64,000 nt of DNA. Source: Sulfolobus tengchongensis. GTDB lineage: Archaea > Thermoproteota > Thermoprotei_A > Sulfolobales > Sulfolobaceae. Below are positions 9,078 through 16,735 of the stretch, in pieces. The stretch lies in assembly GCF_036967215.1 (NCBI RefSeq), contig NZ_CP146016.1:1454501-1518500 (forward strand), read 5' to 3'. How positions within the stretch are numbered: position 1 is the first letter of the stretch; each line of letters opens with the position of its first letter. The position numbers and the translations under genes were made by a program. The notes under the pieces are model-generated. The model did no database searches. It saw only the letters and a program-made list of their open reading frames with translations, and was not told the DNA's origin.

Positions 9078-10841
9078 ATGGCCTCCTCGAGTAACAGTTC
9101 AACAATACTGATAGGATTAAGTAGCAGTACTTTGCAACTAATTCTGGAGATAATACTTACAATACTCTTCTTCCTTGTTCCCATAATTTTCTGGATATAT
9201 TTCTCTAGAAGAATGATGATGGGAAATAGGGGAAGTTTATCTAGAAGCAATAAGCCTAGGATTTACGTTCCTAATATAAGATGGGATGAGGTTTATGATT
9301 TGAAGGAGGTTAAGATGAGGTTAGAGGAAATAGTCAAGATGGTTCAAGATGGTAGAGCATATGGGGTTATTTTATTTGGTCCTCCTGGAACTGGAAAGAC
9401 TACTATAGCTAAGGCTTTAGCGAATAAGTTAGGCTGGGCCTATTTTGAACTAAGACCAAGCAAGATATTGAGTAAATGGTATGGAGAAAGTGAGTTTCTT
9501 CTAGATAATTTCTTTGATCAAGTTGAATTAAATACGCCTTGTGTGGTATTTATAGATGAACTAGATAGTTTAGCAATGAACAGACAAACTGATTTGCATG
9601 AAGTAACGCATAGACTCGTTAATATATTGCTAATGCGACTTCAAGATTTGCACGATAAAAACCTGAGAGTTCTGATTATAGGAGCGACTAATGTGCCGCA
9701 GGAAATCGATGAGGCTTTTCTGAGGCCTGGTAGATTCGATGAGGTGATTTATGTTTCGTTACCGAATGAGGAGAGTAGAGAGGAAATATGGAAAGGATAC
9801 ATAAAGAGGGATGGAATTGATTATAAATTGTTAGCTAAGAAAAGTGAACGATTTTCTCCCGCAGATATTAAAAATATTGTAGATAGAGTAATGAGTAAAA
9901 ACAATAACCCTAAAACTGAGGATTTCGTAAGAGAGATTGAAAATTACAAGCCTTCTATTCAACTTTCCACTGTGGTTAAATTCGAGAACGTTGCTAGAAA
10001 ATATGAGAGAAGCAAGCTGATTATTAAGACTTATGGTGTTCCTAATGTGACATGGAATGATTTGGGAGATCTGGAAGAGGTGAAGAGGATAATAAGGGAA
10101 TCAATAGTGTTACCAATCACAAATAAGGAATTCGCCGAGAAATTGGGAATATATCCAGTAAAAGGTATATTACTTTATGGTCCTCCTGGAACTGGAAAGA
10201 CCAGTATTGCGAGAGCCCTAGCGAATGATTTAAGGTTCAATTTCATAGAAATTTCTGGAGAGGAAGTGAGTAGTGCTGGTCCTTTAGATGCTCCAAAAAT
10301 AATAGCTGAAAAGTTTTACGTTGCTCTAGATAATTCACCAGCTATTATATTTATAGATGAAATAGATATGATAGCTAGAAATAGGATGGCTAATGAATGG
10401 AGGAATGCTTTAACGGAATTATTAAGACAAATGGATGGCTTAAGGGAGATTCACAACGTGATAGTAGTAGGAGCTACAAATAGGCCTTGGGATCTAGATC
10501 CTGCAATACTAAGAGCTGGAAGGTTCGATAAGATAATTTATGTTCCACCTCCAAATAAAGAAGGAAGAGAGAAAATACTAGAAGTATTAACTAGAGATTT
10601 TACAGTAAGTAAGGAAGTAATTTCTAAGGTTGCAGAAATTACAGAATACTATACTCCAGCTGACCTAAAACTCATTATCGAGGAAATTAAGAGGAATTTA
10701 TTGAGGGAGGCTTCTCAAAGTGGAAACTTGAGGACAGAGATAACATTAGATGATTTCTTGGAAGTATTAAAGAGAGTTAGACCAAGTTTAGATGCACAAA
10801 CATTAGCACTTTATGAGAAGTTCGGGTATGAAAGAAAGTGA
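9078..10841 (+). CDS. Membrane-anchored double-AAA ATPase (CDC48/VAT-like without N-domain)
   Basis: 587 residues. The N-terminus has Ser-rich MASSSNSST, then one hydrophobic anchor (about 20-42) and a basic stretch. Two AAA modules follow. D1 has Walker A GPPGTGKT (101-108), Walker B VVFIDE (156-161), sensor Asn205 in GATN and Arg-finger region LRPGRF (215-220). D2 has Walker A GPPGTGKT (368-375), Walker B IIFIDE (423-428) and a matching LRAGRF. D2 has the better CDC48-type spacing. The expected role is ATP-driven unfolding or extraction of membrane or membrane-associated substrates. It replaces the CDC48 N-domain with a membrane anchor. The next genes are small and large membrane proteins, possible partners. 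Confidence 0.85.
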   Translation: MASSSNSSTILIGLSSSTLQLILEIILTILFFLVPIIFWIYFSRRMMMGNRGSLSRSNKPRIYVPNIRWDEVYDLKEVKMRLEEIVKMVQDGRAYGVILFGPPGTGKTTIAKALANKLGWAYFELRPSKILSKWYGESEFLLDNFFDQVELNTPCVVFIDELDSLAMNRQTDLHEVTHRLVNILLMRLQDLHDKNLRVLIIGATNVPQEIDEAFLRPGRFDEVIYVSLPNEESREEIWKGYIKRDGIDYKLLAKKSERFSPADIKNIVDRVMSKNNNPKTEDFVREIENYKPSIQLSTVVKFENVARKYERSKLIIKTYGVPNVTWNDLGDLEEVKRIIRESIVLPITNKEFAEKLGIYPVKGILLYGPPGTGKTSIARALANDLRFNFIEISGEEVSSAGPLDAPKIIAEKFYVALDNSPAIIFIDEIDMIARNRMANEWRNALTELLRQMDGLREIHNVIVVGATNRPWDLDPAILRAGRFDKIIYVPPPNKEGREKILEVLTRDFTVSKEVISKVAEITEYYTPADLKLIIEEIKRNLLREASQSGNLRTEITLDDFLEVLKRVRPSLDAQTLALYEKFGYERK

Positions 10842-11010
10842 AAAGATTACACTATATATCAGTATATCTAACAATTTTCTTCTTAACAAAGTTTTGATGA
10901 AGATGATGTATATTGTAATTACAGTCTAAAACTTCTAACTAAAAATCGAGCATGAAATTTTACGGCATGTCTTTATATCCAGATGTAAGTAAGAGAGATA
11001 GATTTTACTC

Positions 11011-11271
11011 ATGGAAAACAGAATTGTTTTTACGCTTATGAGAAAAGATTTAATTTTAAGATTTACATCAACTCTTATTGTGAAAAGCTGGATAAAGGCG
11101 CTACTTGGTATTTCGATCCTTTTGATTTTATTTGAGGCTCTAATTCTTTACAGTATTGACCTAGTTTCATATCCTTTTCTGCTTTATTCCTCATTTCTAT
11201 ACTTCCTTTCTCTATTACTTGCACTTTATCTAGGTGATTTCAATGAACGTAAGAGGGCTAAGAAGAAATGA
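11011..11271 (+). CDS. Small two-TM membrane protein, unknown function
   Basis: 86 residues with two hydrophobic segments (about 30-50 and 52-75) and a charged tail GDFNERKRAKKK. TATA-like CTTTATAT at about 10969-10976 lies about 35-40 bp upstream. Its end overlaps the next membrane-protein gene, so the two are likely co-expressed. No family recognised. Confidence 0.6.
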   Translation: MENRIVFTLMRKDLILRFTSTLIVKSWIKALLGISILLILFEALILYSIDLVSYPFLLYSSFLYFLSLLLALYLGDFNERKRAKKK

Positions 11272-12877
11272 TATTATTTACCCAGCGATATTCGTAGTAA
11301 TTTTCTTGATAGCCTTAAGAAATTATTTGGTATCTCCTCCTTATACTCTAGGAGACACAACTATACTTTCACAATCAAATCCCGGTTTATATTCCCCATT
11401 TGCTACAATACAATATTATCTATCTCTCATCTTAGGTGAAAATAGTTTAATAAAATTGTTAAATTTCCTTGCATTCATCATAGCTCCCATTAGTATTTAT
11501 TTTACATTAGGACGCAAAAATGATATAATCAAGAATCTAGTTCTCCCGCTAATTTTTACGTTAAATCCCTTTGCGTTATCAATTTTTTATGCTGGAGATG
11601 GTGAAAGTGTATTATTAGTATACTCTCTTCAACCTTTAGTATTTTATCTAACATATAAAATGCTAACAGATGAGAAAAATATTAATAAGTATTTTATTTA
11701 CTTATCAATAGTAGAAGTTATAGGGCAAATATTCTTCTTTCAGATGTTTTTATTTTCCTTCTTCTTTCAACTACCTTTAATACTTCTTTCAATACGTGAG
11801 AAAAAATACATCTTCTTTATTTATCCCATTTTAGCTGATTTTATAGGTTTTCTTTCTGAGGTATCAGAGGAAATAGGGCTTTATATCGGAGTAGTTCCTA
11901 GTGTTTTAGTATCGCCTGCTAATACATTAACTAAATTGGGATTAGCTTATTATTCTACTGTAGTATCAGCTCTCTTATTTGCAATTGCTATAATTACAAT
12001 ATTTGTTTATAAGAATAAATATTCGCTGGCGTTAATGAGTTCAGTTGGTTTCTTATTGTTAATTTACGCTATTTTACAAAACTTCACATTTCATATCCCC
12101 GTTATATCGGCATTATTAGCTGCAATTACCACTTTTCAGACAAAAGTTTATTTAATAAGCTTTGGATTAATTGATCTTAGTTTATTCTATTTGAGAAAAA
12201 CTAAAGAGTTAATAGTTCCGCTACTTCTATTAATGTTGATAGTACTATTGCCAAATACTGGAGGTTTACAAGCAACTACATATTCGATTTTTTCATTTAA
12301 ACCCCAACCAATACCTAGTTGGTATTATGAGCTATATGATTTCCTTTCACAAAACGCTCCAGGAAACGTTTATTCCACTACCGCTCAGTACCCATACTTA
12401 CAATATTTACCCGGGTTCAGTGGTTTTATTCCCGGTTTAGATTTCATACATAACTTAACATCTAATCCATTTTATGGAGCTAAGTTTATACTCTCCTCAT
12501 TTCAGTTAAATGATCCTTCACTTGAATTGGTTAAAACATTTGGCCCTATTCTAGTATACTATAATCAAAATTACACCGGATTAGTACACTATCTTAATGG
12601 TACTCCAGTTTCAAACTATAGTATATCAAAAGGAGAGATAATAGTAAGTGTACCTAAAGGCAATTTACCCGTAATAGTTTCATTGCCATATTCAAAGTTT
12701 TGGACTAATGCAGAGAACTATAATGGTTTTCTTGAACTTACAAGCACCATATCCTATAACTGGTTAGTGGGGTTGGAATATAAGCTGTTCTTTGTAAGTT
12801 TACTATTCTTCATTTTACCCTTCGTTATGCTACTTTTAGAAAAAACTCCCATGAAGGATCTCATAGTCGGCCGCTGA
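11243..12877 (+). CDS. Polytopic membrane protein, unknown (glycosyltransferase-like topology)
   Basis: About 544 residues from the ATG at 11243 (a GTG at 11234 is possible). Roughly ten hydrophobic helices occupy residues 1-345. An exported, Tyr/Asn/Pro-rich domain follows (about 350-505, with several N-x-S/T sequons such as NYT, NLT, NGT), then one C-terminal helix. Many-helix membrane part plus outer domain recalls archaeal membrane glycosyltransferases (GT-C type), but I cannot find their DxD-type motif, so the function is open. It overlaps the upstream 86-aa gene by 29 nt. Confidence 0.6.
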   Translation: MNVRGLRRNDIIYPAIFVVIFLIALRNYLVSPPYTLGDTTILSQSNPGLYSPFATIQYYLSLILGENSLIKLLNFLAFIIAPISIYFTLGRKNDIIKNLVLPLIFTLNPFALSIFYAGDGESVLLVYSLQPLVFYLTYKMLTDEKNINKYFIYLSIVEVIGQIFFFQMFLFSFFFQLPLILLSIREKKYIFFIYPILADFIGFLSEVSEEIGLYIGVVPSVLVSPANTLTKLGLAYYSTVVSALLFAIAIITIFVYKNKYSLALMSSVGFLLLIYAILQNFTFHIPVISALLAAITTFQTKVYLISFGLIDLSLFYLRKTKELIVPLLLLMLIVLLPNTGGLQATTYSIFSFKPQPIPSWYYELYDFLSQNAPGNVYSTTAQYPYLQYLPGFSGFIPGLDFIHNLTSNPFYGAKFILSSFQLNDPSLELVKTFGPILVYYNQNYTGLVHYLNGTPVSNYSISKGEIIVSVPKGNLPVIVSLPYSKFWTNAENYNGFLELTSTISYNWLVGLEYKLFFVSLLFFILPFVMLLLEKTPMKDLIVGR

Positions 12878-12884
12878 CACGGCC
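12869..12884 (+). terminator. GC-rich hairpin at the membrane-protein stop codon
   Basis: GGCCG-CTGACA-CGGCC places the TGA stop (12875-12877) in the loop. Flanking ATGAAGG (12851-12857) and CCTTCAT (12883-12889) are also complementary, so a larger fold is possible. It is not followed by an immediate T-run, so it may act in RNA stability rather than termination. Confidence 0.35.
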
Positions 12885-13219
12885 TTCATTCTCAACCTCC
12901 ATGGGTATCTAAGAGTATTTATGGTTGTATCATTATTATATATTTAATCTTAAAGTGATGGTGATTATATGCTATGAAATTGAGATACTATCGTAGCTAC
13001 TGTAGTTAATTTACGAGGAGAATTGTTTTTCAGATTAGAAAAGAACTCTTATTTTATATGCTATTAGTGCTTGGTATATTATATTAATATTGATTATATC
13101 TATGATAACTTAATGTCATCTTCTAACTTATAATCTTTACAAAAAAGTGATAGAATTAAGTCCTATTGCAATCGAAAGATCTAAAAACATTTATTACCCT
13201 TACATGTAGTTTTAACAGT
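12885..13219. other. Intergenic, AT-rich
   Basis: About 330 bases between the membrane protein and the MscS gene. TATA-like sequence is frequent (for example around 13188-13196, about 25-30 bp before the MscS ATG). No ORF or repeat recognised. Confidence 0.4.
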
Positions 13220-14095
13220 ATGGACTATAAACCCTTCATAAAGATCCTTATAACTTTAGTAATATTGGCATTAGTGGATTATTTAGCTAGCGTTATCCTA
13301 AAGACACTTGTATTTTACTTTCCTAAAATATCTGCCTATGCTGGCGACGCGTTTACTGCAATAACAGTTATTATAATAGCCATAGGAGGATTCTACATAA
13401 TAAGAACGCTTCAAGGACTGATTTATTCTCAATTTTTAATAAAATTGGAGAGAGGAACTGCGTCCACCATAAAAGTAGCGCTTGATATAGTATTTTATAC
13501 GATCCTGGTCCTTGTAATTTTGGCAGCATTAAAGGTAAACTTAACTGGAGTACTGGTAGGTGGAGCAGTAGGTGGTATTGTTATAGGTTTAGCAGTTCAG
13601 ACTATTGCCCAAAATGTATTATCTGGAGTACTTGTAACTGCAAGTAAGACCATAAAGGTAAACGATTCAGTTTCCTTAATATCATGGATATGGGGAAATC
13701 CAATAATTGGAGAGGTAAATAAGATTTCAATACTCTTTACAGAAATAAAGACCATCTACGGTAATATTATACGAATACCAAATTCTGCATTTCTAGGCAA
13801 TACTGTATTTCAAAAATTGGAATCTGAGCACTCTCTAACATATCCCTATCAGTTGCTTGTAAATGCGGACGTTTCAGCTAATGATTTAATAGATTTAGCG
13901 AGATCGTATATTCAAGATTCATTTTCTAAGCTTAAAACATCATTACCTGAAGTCTATTTTACGGGCAAAAACGGAGGTACGAATTCTTTTACGGTAATTT
14001 TGCACTTTGATAACTTAAGCCAATTAAACGATTTATTAAATGCAGTTAATAGGGCTTTTGATAAGGCCTATTGGGATCTTAAGAAAAGGGGTTAA
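13220..14095 (+). CDS. mscS: MscS-family mechanosensitive channel
   Basis: 291 residues from the ATG at 13220; a TTG at 13166 in the same frame would add a hydrophilic tail that overlaps the likely promoter. Three N-terminal hydrophobic segments end in the Gly/Ala-rich pore helix VGGAVGGIVIGLAVQTIAQNV (split here as VGGAVGG-IVIGLAV-QTIAQNV), the family hallmark. The beta domain follows (VNDSVSLISWIWGNPIIGEV, then IPNSAFLGNTVFQKLE) and a C-terminal alpha/beta domain. Expected to open under membrane tension and release solutes on osmotic downshift. Confidence 0.88.
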   Translation: MDYKPFIKILITLVILALVDYLASVILKTLVFYFPKISAYAGDAFTAITVIIIAIGGFYIIRTLQGLIYSQFLIKLERGTASTIKVALDIVFYTILVLVILAALKVNLTGVLVGGAVGGIVIGLAVQTIAQNVLSGVLVTASKTIKVNDSVSLISWIWGNPIIGEVNKISILFTEIKTIYGNIIRIPNSAFLGNTVFQKLESEHSLTYPYQLLVNADVSANDLIDLARSYIQDSFSKLKTSLPEVYFTGKNGGTNSFTVILHFDNLSQLNDLLNAVNRAFDKAYWDLKKRG

Positions 14096-14104
14096 ATACA
14101 CTAA

Positions 14105-14375
14105 TATTGGAGATTAAGGGGCTGCAAGTCCATCCGTAAAATAACTAACCCCCTAAAGTGTAAATGCCTATGTGATATTTTCCTTACAAAACCCTCTACA
14201 GCGGTAAAAGTAAGCAGGGACTTCTTATGGACCCAAGACCTCCTCTGCGCGTGGTGCTAATGAATTAGACGGAATCTCAGCTGTGGCTTGGCTGAGAAGC
14301 AGGCGTGTGGTGAGAGAATTCTACATCAGCTGGGGTGGAGCAGTTTACTCTTAGAGGGTAATTATGAGTTACGTT
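14105..14375 (+). ncRNA. Compact structured element: candidate ncRNA or tnpB/omega-RNA-like remnant
   Basis: GC-rich island in AT-rich surroundings with many complementary segments. TTAAGGGG (14114-14121) faces CCCCCTAA (14149-14156). ACCCTCTA (14191-14198) pairs perfectly with TAGAGGGT (14352-14359), closing a 169-nt domain, and GTAAA (14204-14208) with TTTAC (14344-14348) extends it. TCTCAGC (14275-14281) pairs with GCTGAGA (14291-14297). GTCCAT (14128-14133) and ATGGAC (14227-14232) could form a long-range pairing. I do not see SRP RNA (GGAAG apex) or RNase P core motifs. One frame over 14214-14353 is open for about 45 codons but has no start, so a degenerate 3' end of a transposon gene with its guide-RNA-like tail, or a nonautonomous element, is an alternative. 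Confidence 0.45.
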
Positions 14376-14525
14376 AATTATTTTTGAGATTCACTTAGTT
14401 TAACAGCTATTTAAACTCACGTTCTCATCTGAAGCCGCAGTAATTTAGAAATACCAACTAATTTATTCAAGTCAAAGCAAAACAATAATAAATCATAAAT
14501 ATAAAAACTGGTATAATATAAAATT

Positions 14526-14837
14526 TTACTGACTTACCTTTAGAAGTTCAATAATCTTCTCTCTAGCCACATTCAGATTTTCTCTTATTTTTAGGAATTC
14601 TTCAATGTGCACCATTAATATTTTACCCTTTTCCGTAATTTCGTACATTTTACGTCCATTTTCGGTTTTAGAAGTTAAAGCACCGATTTTTATTAATTTA
14701 TCAAGATATTTTTGGGCTACAGTATAATTTATGCCAGCTCCATAAATTACTTTTGTCACGCCACACTCTTGATTACAACTCTTCAGTATATCAAGCATTA
14801 TTTCCATTGTTCCTCTTTTACGTCGTTCAACAGGCAT
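14526..14837 (-). CDS. Sso10a-like winged-helix DNA-binding protein
   Basis: About 103 residues from the ATG at 14837 (MPVERRKRGTMEIMLDILKSC). The longer frame to 14888 would run through the TATA-like ATTTATAAAC at about 14858-14868, which fits a leaderless start at 14837. Residues about 11-75 form a winged helix (IMLDILKSCN, TKVIYGAGINYTVAQKYLDKLIKIGALTSK, YEITEKG). The last 30 residues are a heptad-like helix, the antiparallel coiled-coil dimer arm of Sso10a/COG3432 proteins. It is a chromatin-like protein or transcription regulator; the target is unknown. Confidence 0.75.
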   Translation of the reverse strand: MPVERRKRGTMEIMLDILKSCNQECGVTKVIYGAGINYTVAQKYLDKLIKIGALTSKTENGRKMYEITEKGKILMVHIEEFLKIRENLNVAREKIIELLKVSQ

Positions 14838-14888
14838 AATATAATATATGATAGGAAGTTTATAAATATTATCGGAAAATTTTTTCAT

Positions 14889-15313
14889 TAAGAGGATATT
14901 ATAGGAATATTGTGAGGTTTAGAATACTGAGTTAAATTCTAATATGGCTATTATATTCAATTTAATCTATCATGATAAAAGTTCTTATGGCAAAATAAGG
15001 TCAAAAGGAATATAACTTTTAGAGCAAAGATTTTTAAATAACATTAATTATGTTTAGGAAAGTCTTTTATAATGTTATGCTTAAATAGCCAAGGTTATGT
15101 AATTATTCATATATTGTGAATTTGCAGGAAGAAAAAATGTAAATTGATGTAGTTATGTAAATTTTATTTCACAAGATATTTATATCATACCATAAGGATT
15201 TATAATGTAACTTTTTATAGTAAGAGTATTAAAAAACAAATTCATTTTTATTATTGGAATAAGAAACTCTTTGGCATTTTAGTATAATTCATACATTGCA
15301 ATTAAATTAAAAA
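14889..15313. other. Intergenic, no feature recognised
   Basis: About 420 bases, very AT-rich. I see only scattered stop-rich frames and no clear hairpin or repeat. Confidence 0.4.
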
Positions 15314-15886
15314 CTATAGTGGAAGAGTCATTCCTAGGGCAAAGTTAGATATTGCTGCAAAAGTGAGATACATTAACCATACTGCAGTGATTAAGTGGAA
15401 GCCACCTTTAATTCTTGTCCAAGTTCTTGATGCCAATAAGCTAGCTGGTATATCTGAGATGTAAACTAAAGTTAACAGTGTAAAGAGAATACCTACTGGT
15501 ATATCTCCTACTTTATAGAATACAAACGCACCTATAATGGATAGCCATAGAAATGCAATAGCCATATAGCCATCAACTCGTGTATCTCCTCCATAATGTT
15601 TATTTAAACCCATTGCAAACCAGTGAACTCCGTATGCGGTGAACGCAACTGCAGCCATATATATTGCATTAGAGGTTGAGATGTTAAATAAAGTTATATA
15701 GATCCATAATATTAGCCCGGTTATGAATTGCATGAAACCAGGCATCCAAATTCCCTATTGACCCAATGATTTCCCTAGCGCCTCTGAGTTGTTAGGATAG
15801 TTAGTTACTTCCCATCCGCCATAAACAAAATATCCAGTTCCTAAACCAAAAAATCCAACTGCTAAGGGCAGAAGAGGCAAACCCAT
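15314..15886 (-). pseudogene. AceTr (GPR1/FUN34/YaaH) acetate-transporter-like gene with in-frame TAG
   Basis: The C-terminal 143 residues (from ATG 15745) form several hydrophobic helices with family-like AYGVHWFAMGLN. The same frame continues upstream from a TAG at 15755-15757 to an ATG at 15886, coding MGLPLLPLAVGFFGLGTGYF (first helix) and 43 residues in all. Read through, it makes 190 residues, near the usual size of this six-helix acetate/succinate channel family. One nonsense codon therefore splits an otherwise open gene. It could be a recent pseudogene, a sequence error, or two separately translated pieces (the second from ATG 15745). No pyrrolysine system is expected in Sulfolobales. 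Confidence 0.65.
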
Positions 15887-16735
15887 TTTTCCTCAATAGT
15901 TAAAGACCTAATTGTGATTATAAAGTTATCTAGAGAAATTCTACTGAAATTTGCTATTTTAGAGGAATATCAAATAAAGCCATAATTTTTAATGTTTAAT
16001 ACTAATTTATTCATACTATACGAAACCGTTATGTAAATTAAATATTTTCTTATAATTATAGATATTAATAGAAGATAACTGATAACTTCCGTACTATGTT
16101 GCTTTAAATGGCCTAGATCACAAGCTTGGAGTGCTAGTTCTCTTAGTAAAAGATTGTATATAAAGTAAATGTAAAGCAGAATTAAATAAAAATTTTGAAT
16201 CTACAAAAAGGATATGGAGGACATGCTAAAATCATTGGCAAAGTCAAATTGATATCAATAAAAACGCGTATTTTCAAAGATGTTACTAAAGATAGGATTG
16301 TCATATTAAGTGATCAATATAGATGTATTATTCCTTATTTTTCTCCTACTCATTAACAAGTAAAGGTTAGGAAAGAGTTTTTAGAAAAGAAGATATTTAA
16401 CCTAACTATAGACAAATACAATCCACTAATTAGAGCATTAGTAGAACTACATGTTATTGATGAGTAAAGATCTAAAGAATATTCTAAGAATAATAGAAAA
16501 TTAAGTGAAATTAAGTAAAAAAGTATATTTTAAATAAGATATAAAAATTAAGTAGAATTAGTGACCCTTAAAATTGATAAAAATACCAAAACCATATTAT
16601 ACCCAAATACTTGTTATGTAAATGAGTTTAATATGAACTTAATCAAATATGCCTATCTAAATTTAACAAAAAATCTTTTCTACTAAAAATGTTTAATGAA
16701 TTAACTTTTTAAAAGAGTAATGGAAAAGTCTAATT
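15887..16735. other. Intergenic with a decayed ORF
   Basis: 850 bases before fdhA. Apart from the remnant at 16201-16515, nothing coding is seen. The last 60 bases carry AT-rich promoter-like sequence (CTTTTTAAAAGAG) before the GTG start of fdhA. Confidence 0.4.
16201..16515 (+). pseudogene. Remnant of an unidentified small gene
   Basis: One frame reads with only two internal stops: LQKGYGGHAKIIGKV, then KDVTKDRIVILSDQYRCIIP, stop (TAA at 16354), then QVKVRKEFLEKKIFNLTIDK, ending near VELHVIDE and a second stop at 16465. The protein-like composition (IVILSDQYR followed by a KVR-strand) suggests a decayed beta-barrel-type small protein. No start is visible and I cannot name the family. Confidence 0.35.

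Noticed and set aside
12869-12889. Rho-independent-type terminator
   Set aside because: Hairpin is real, but no T-run follows at once; retained only with low confidence.
14214-14353. About 45-codon open frame inside the structured element, without a start
   Set aside because: Base-paired structure explains the sequence better; kept as an alternative (remnant of a transposon gene), not called as CDS.
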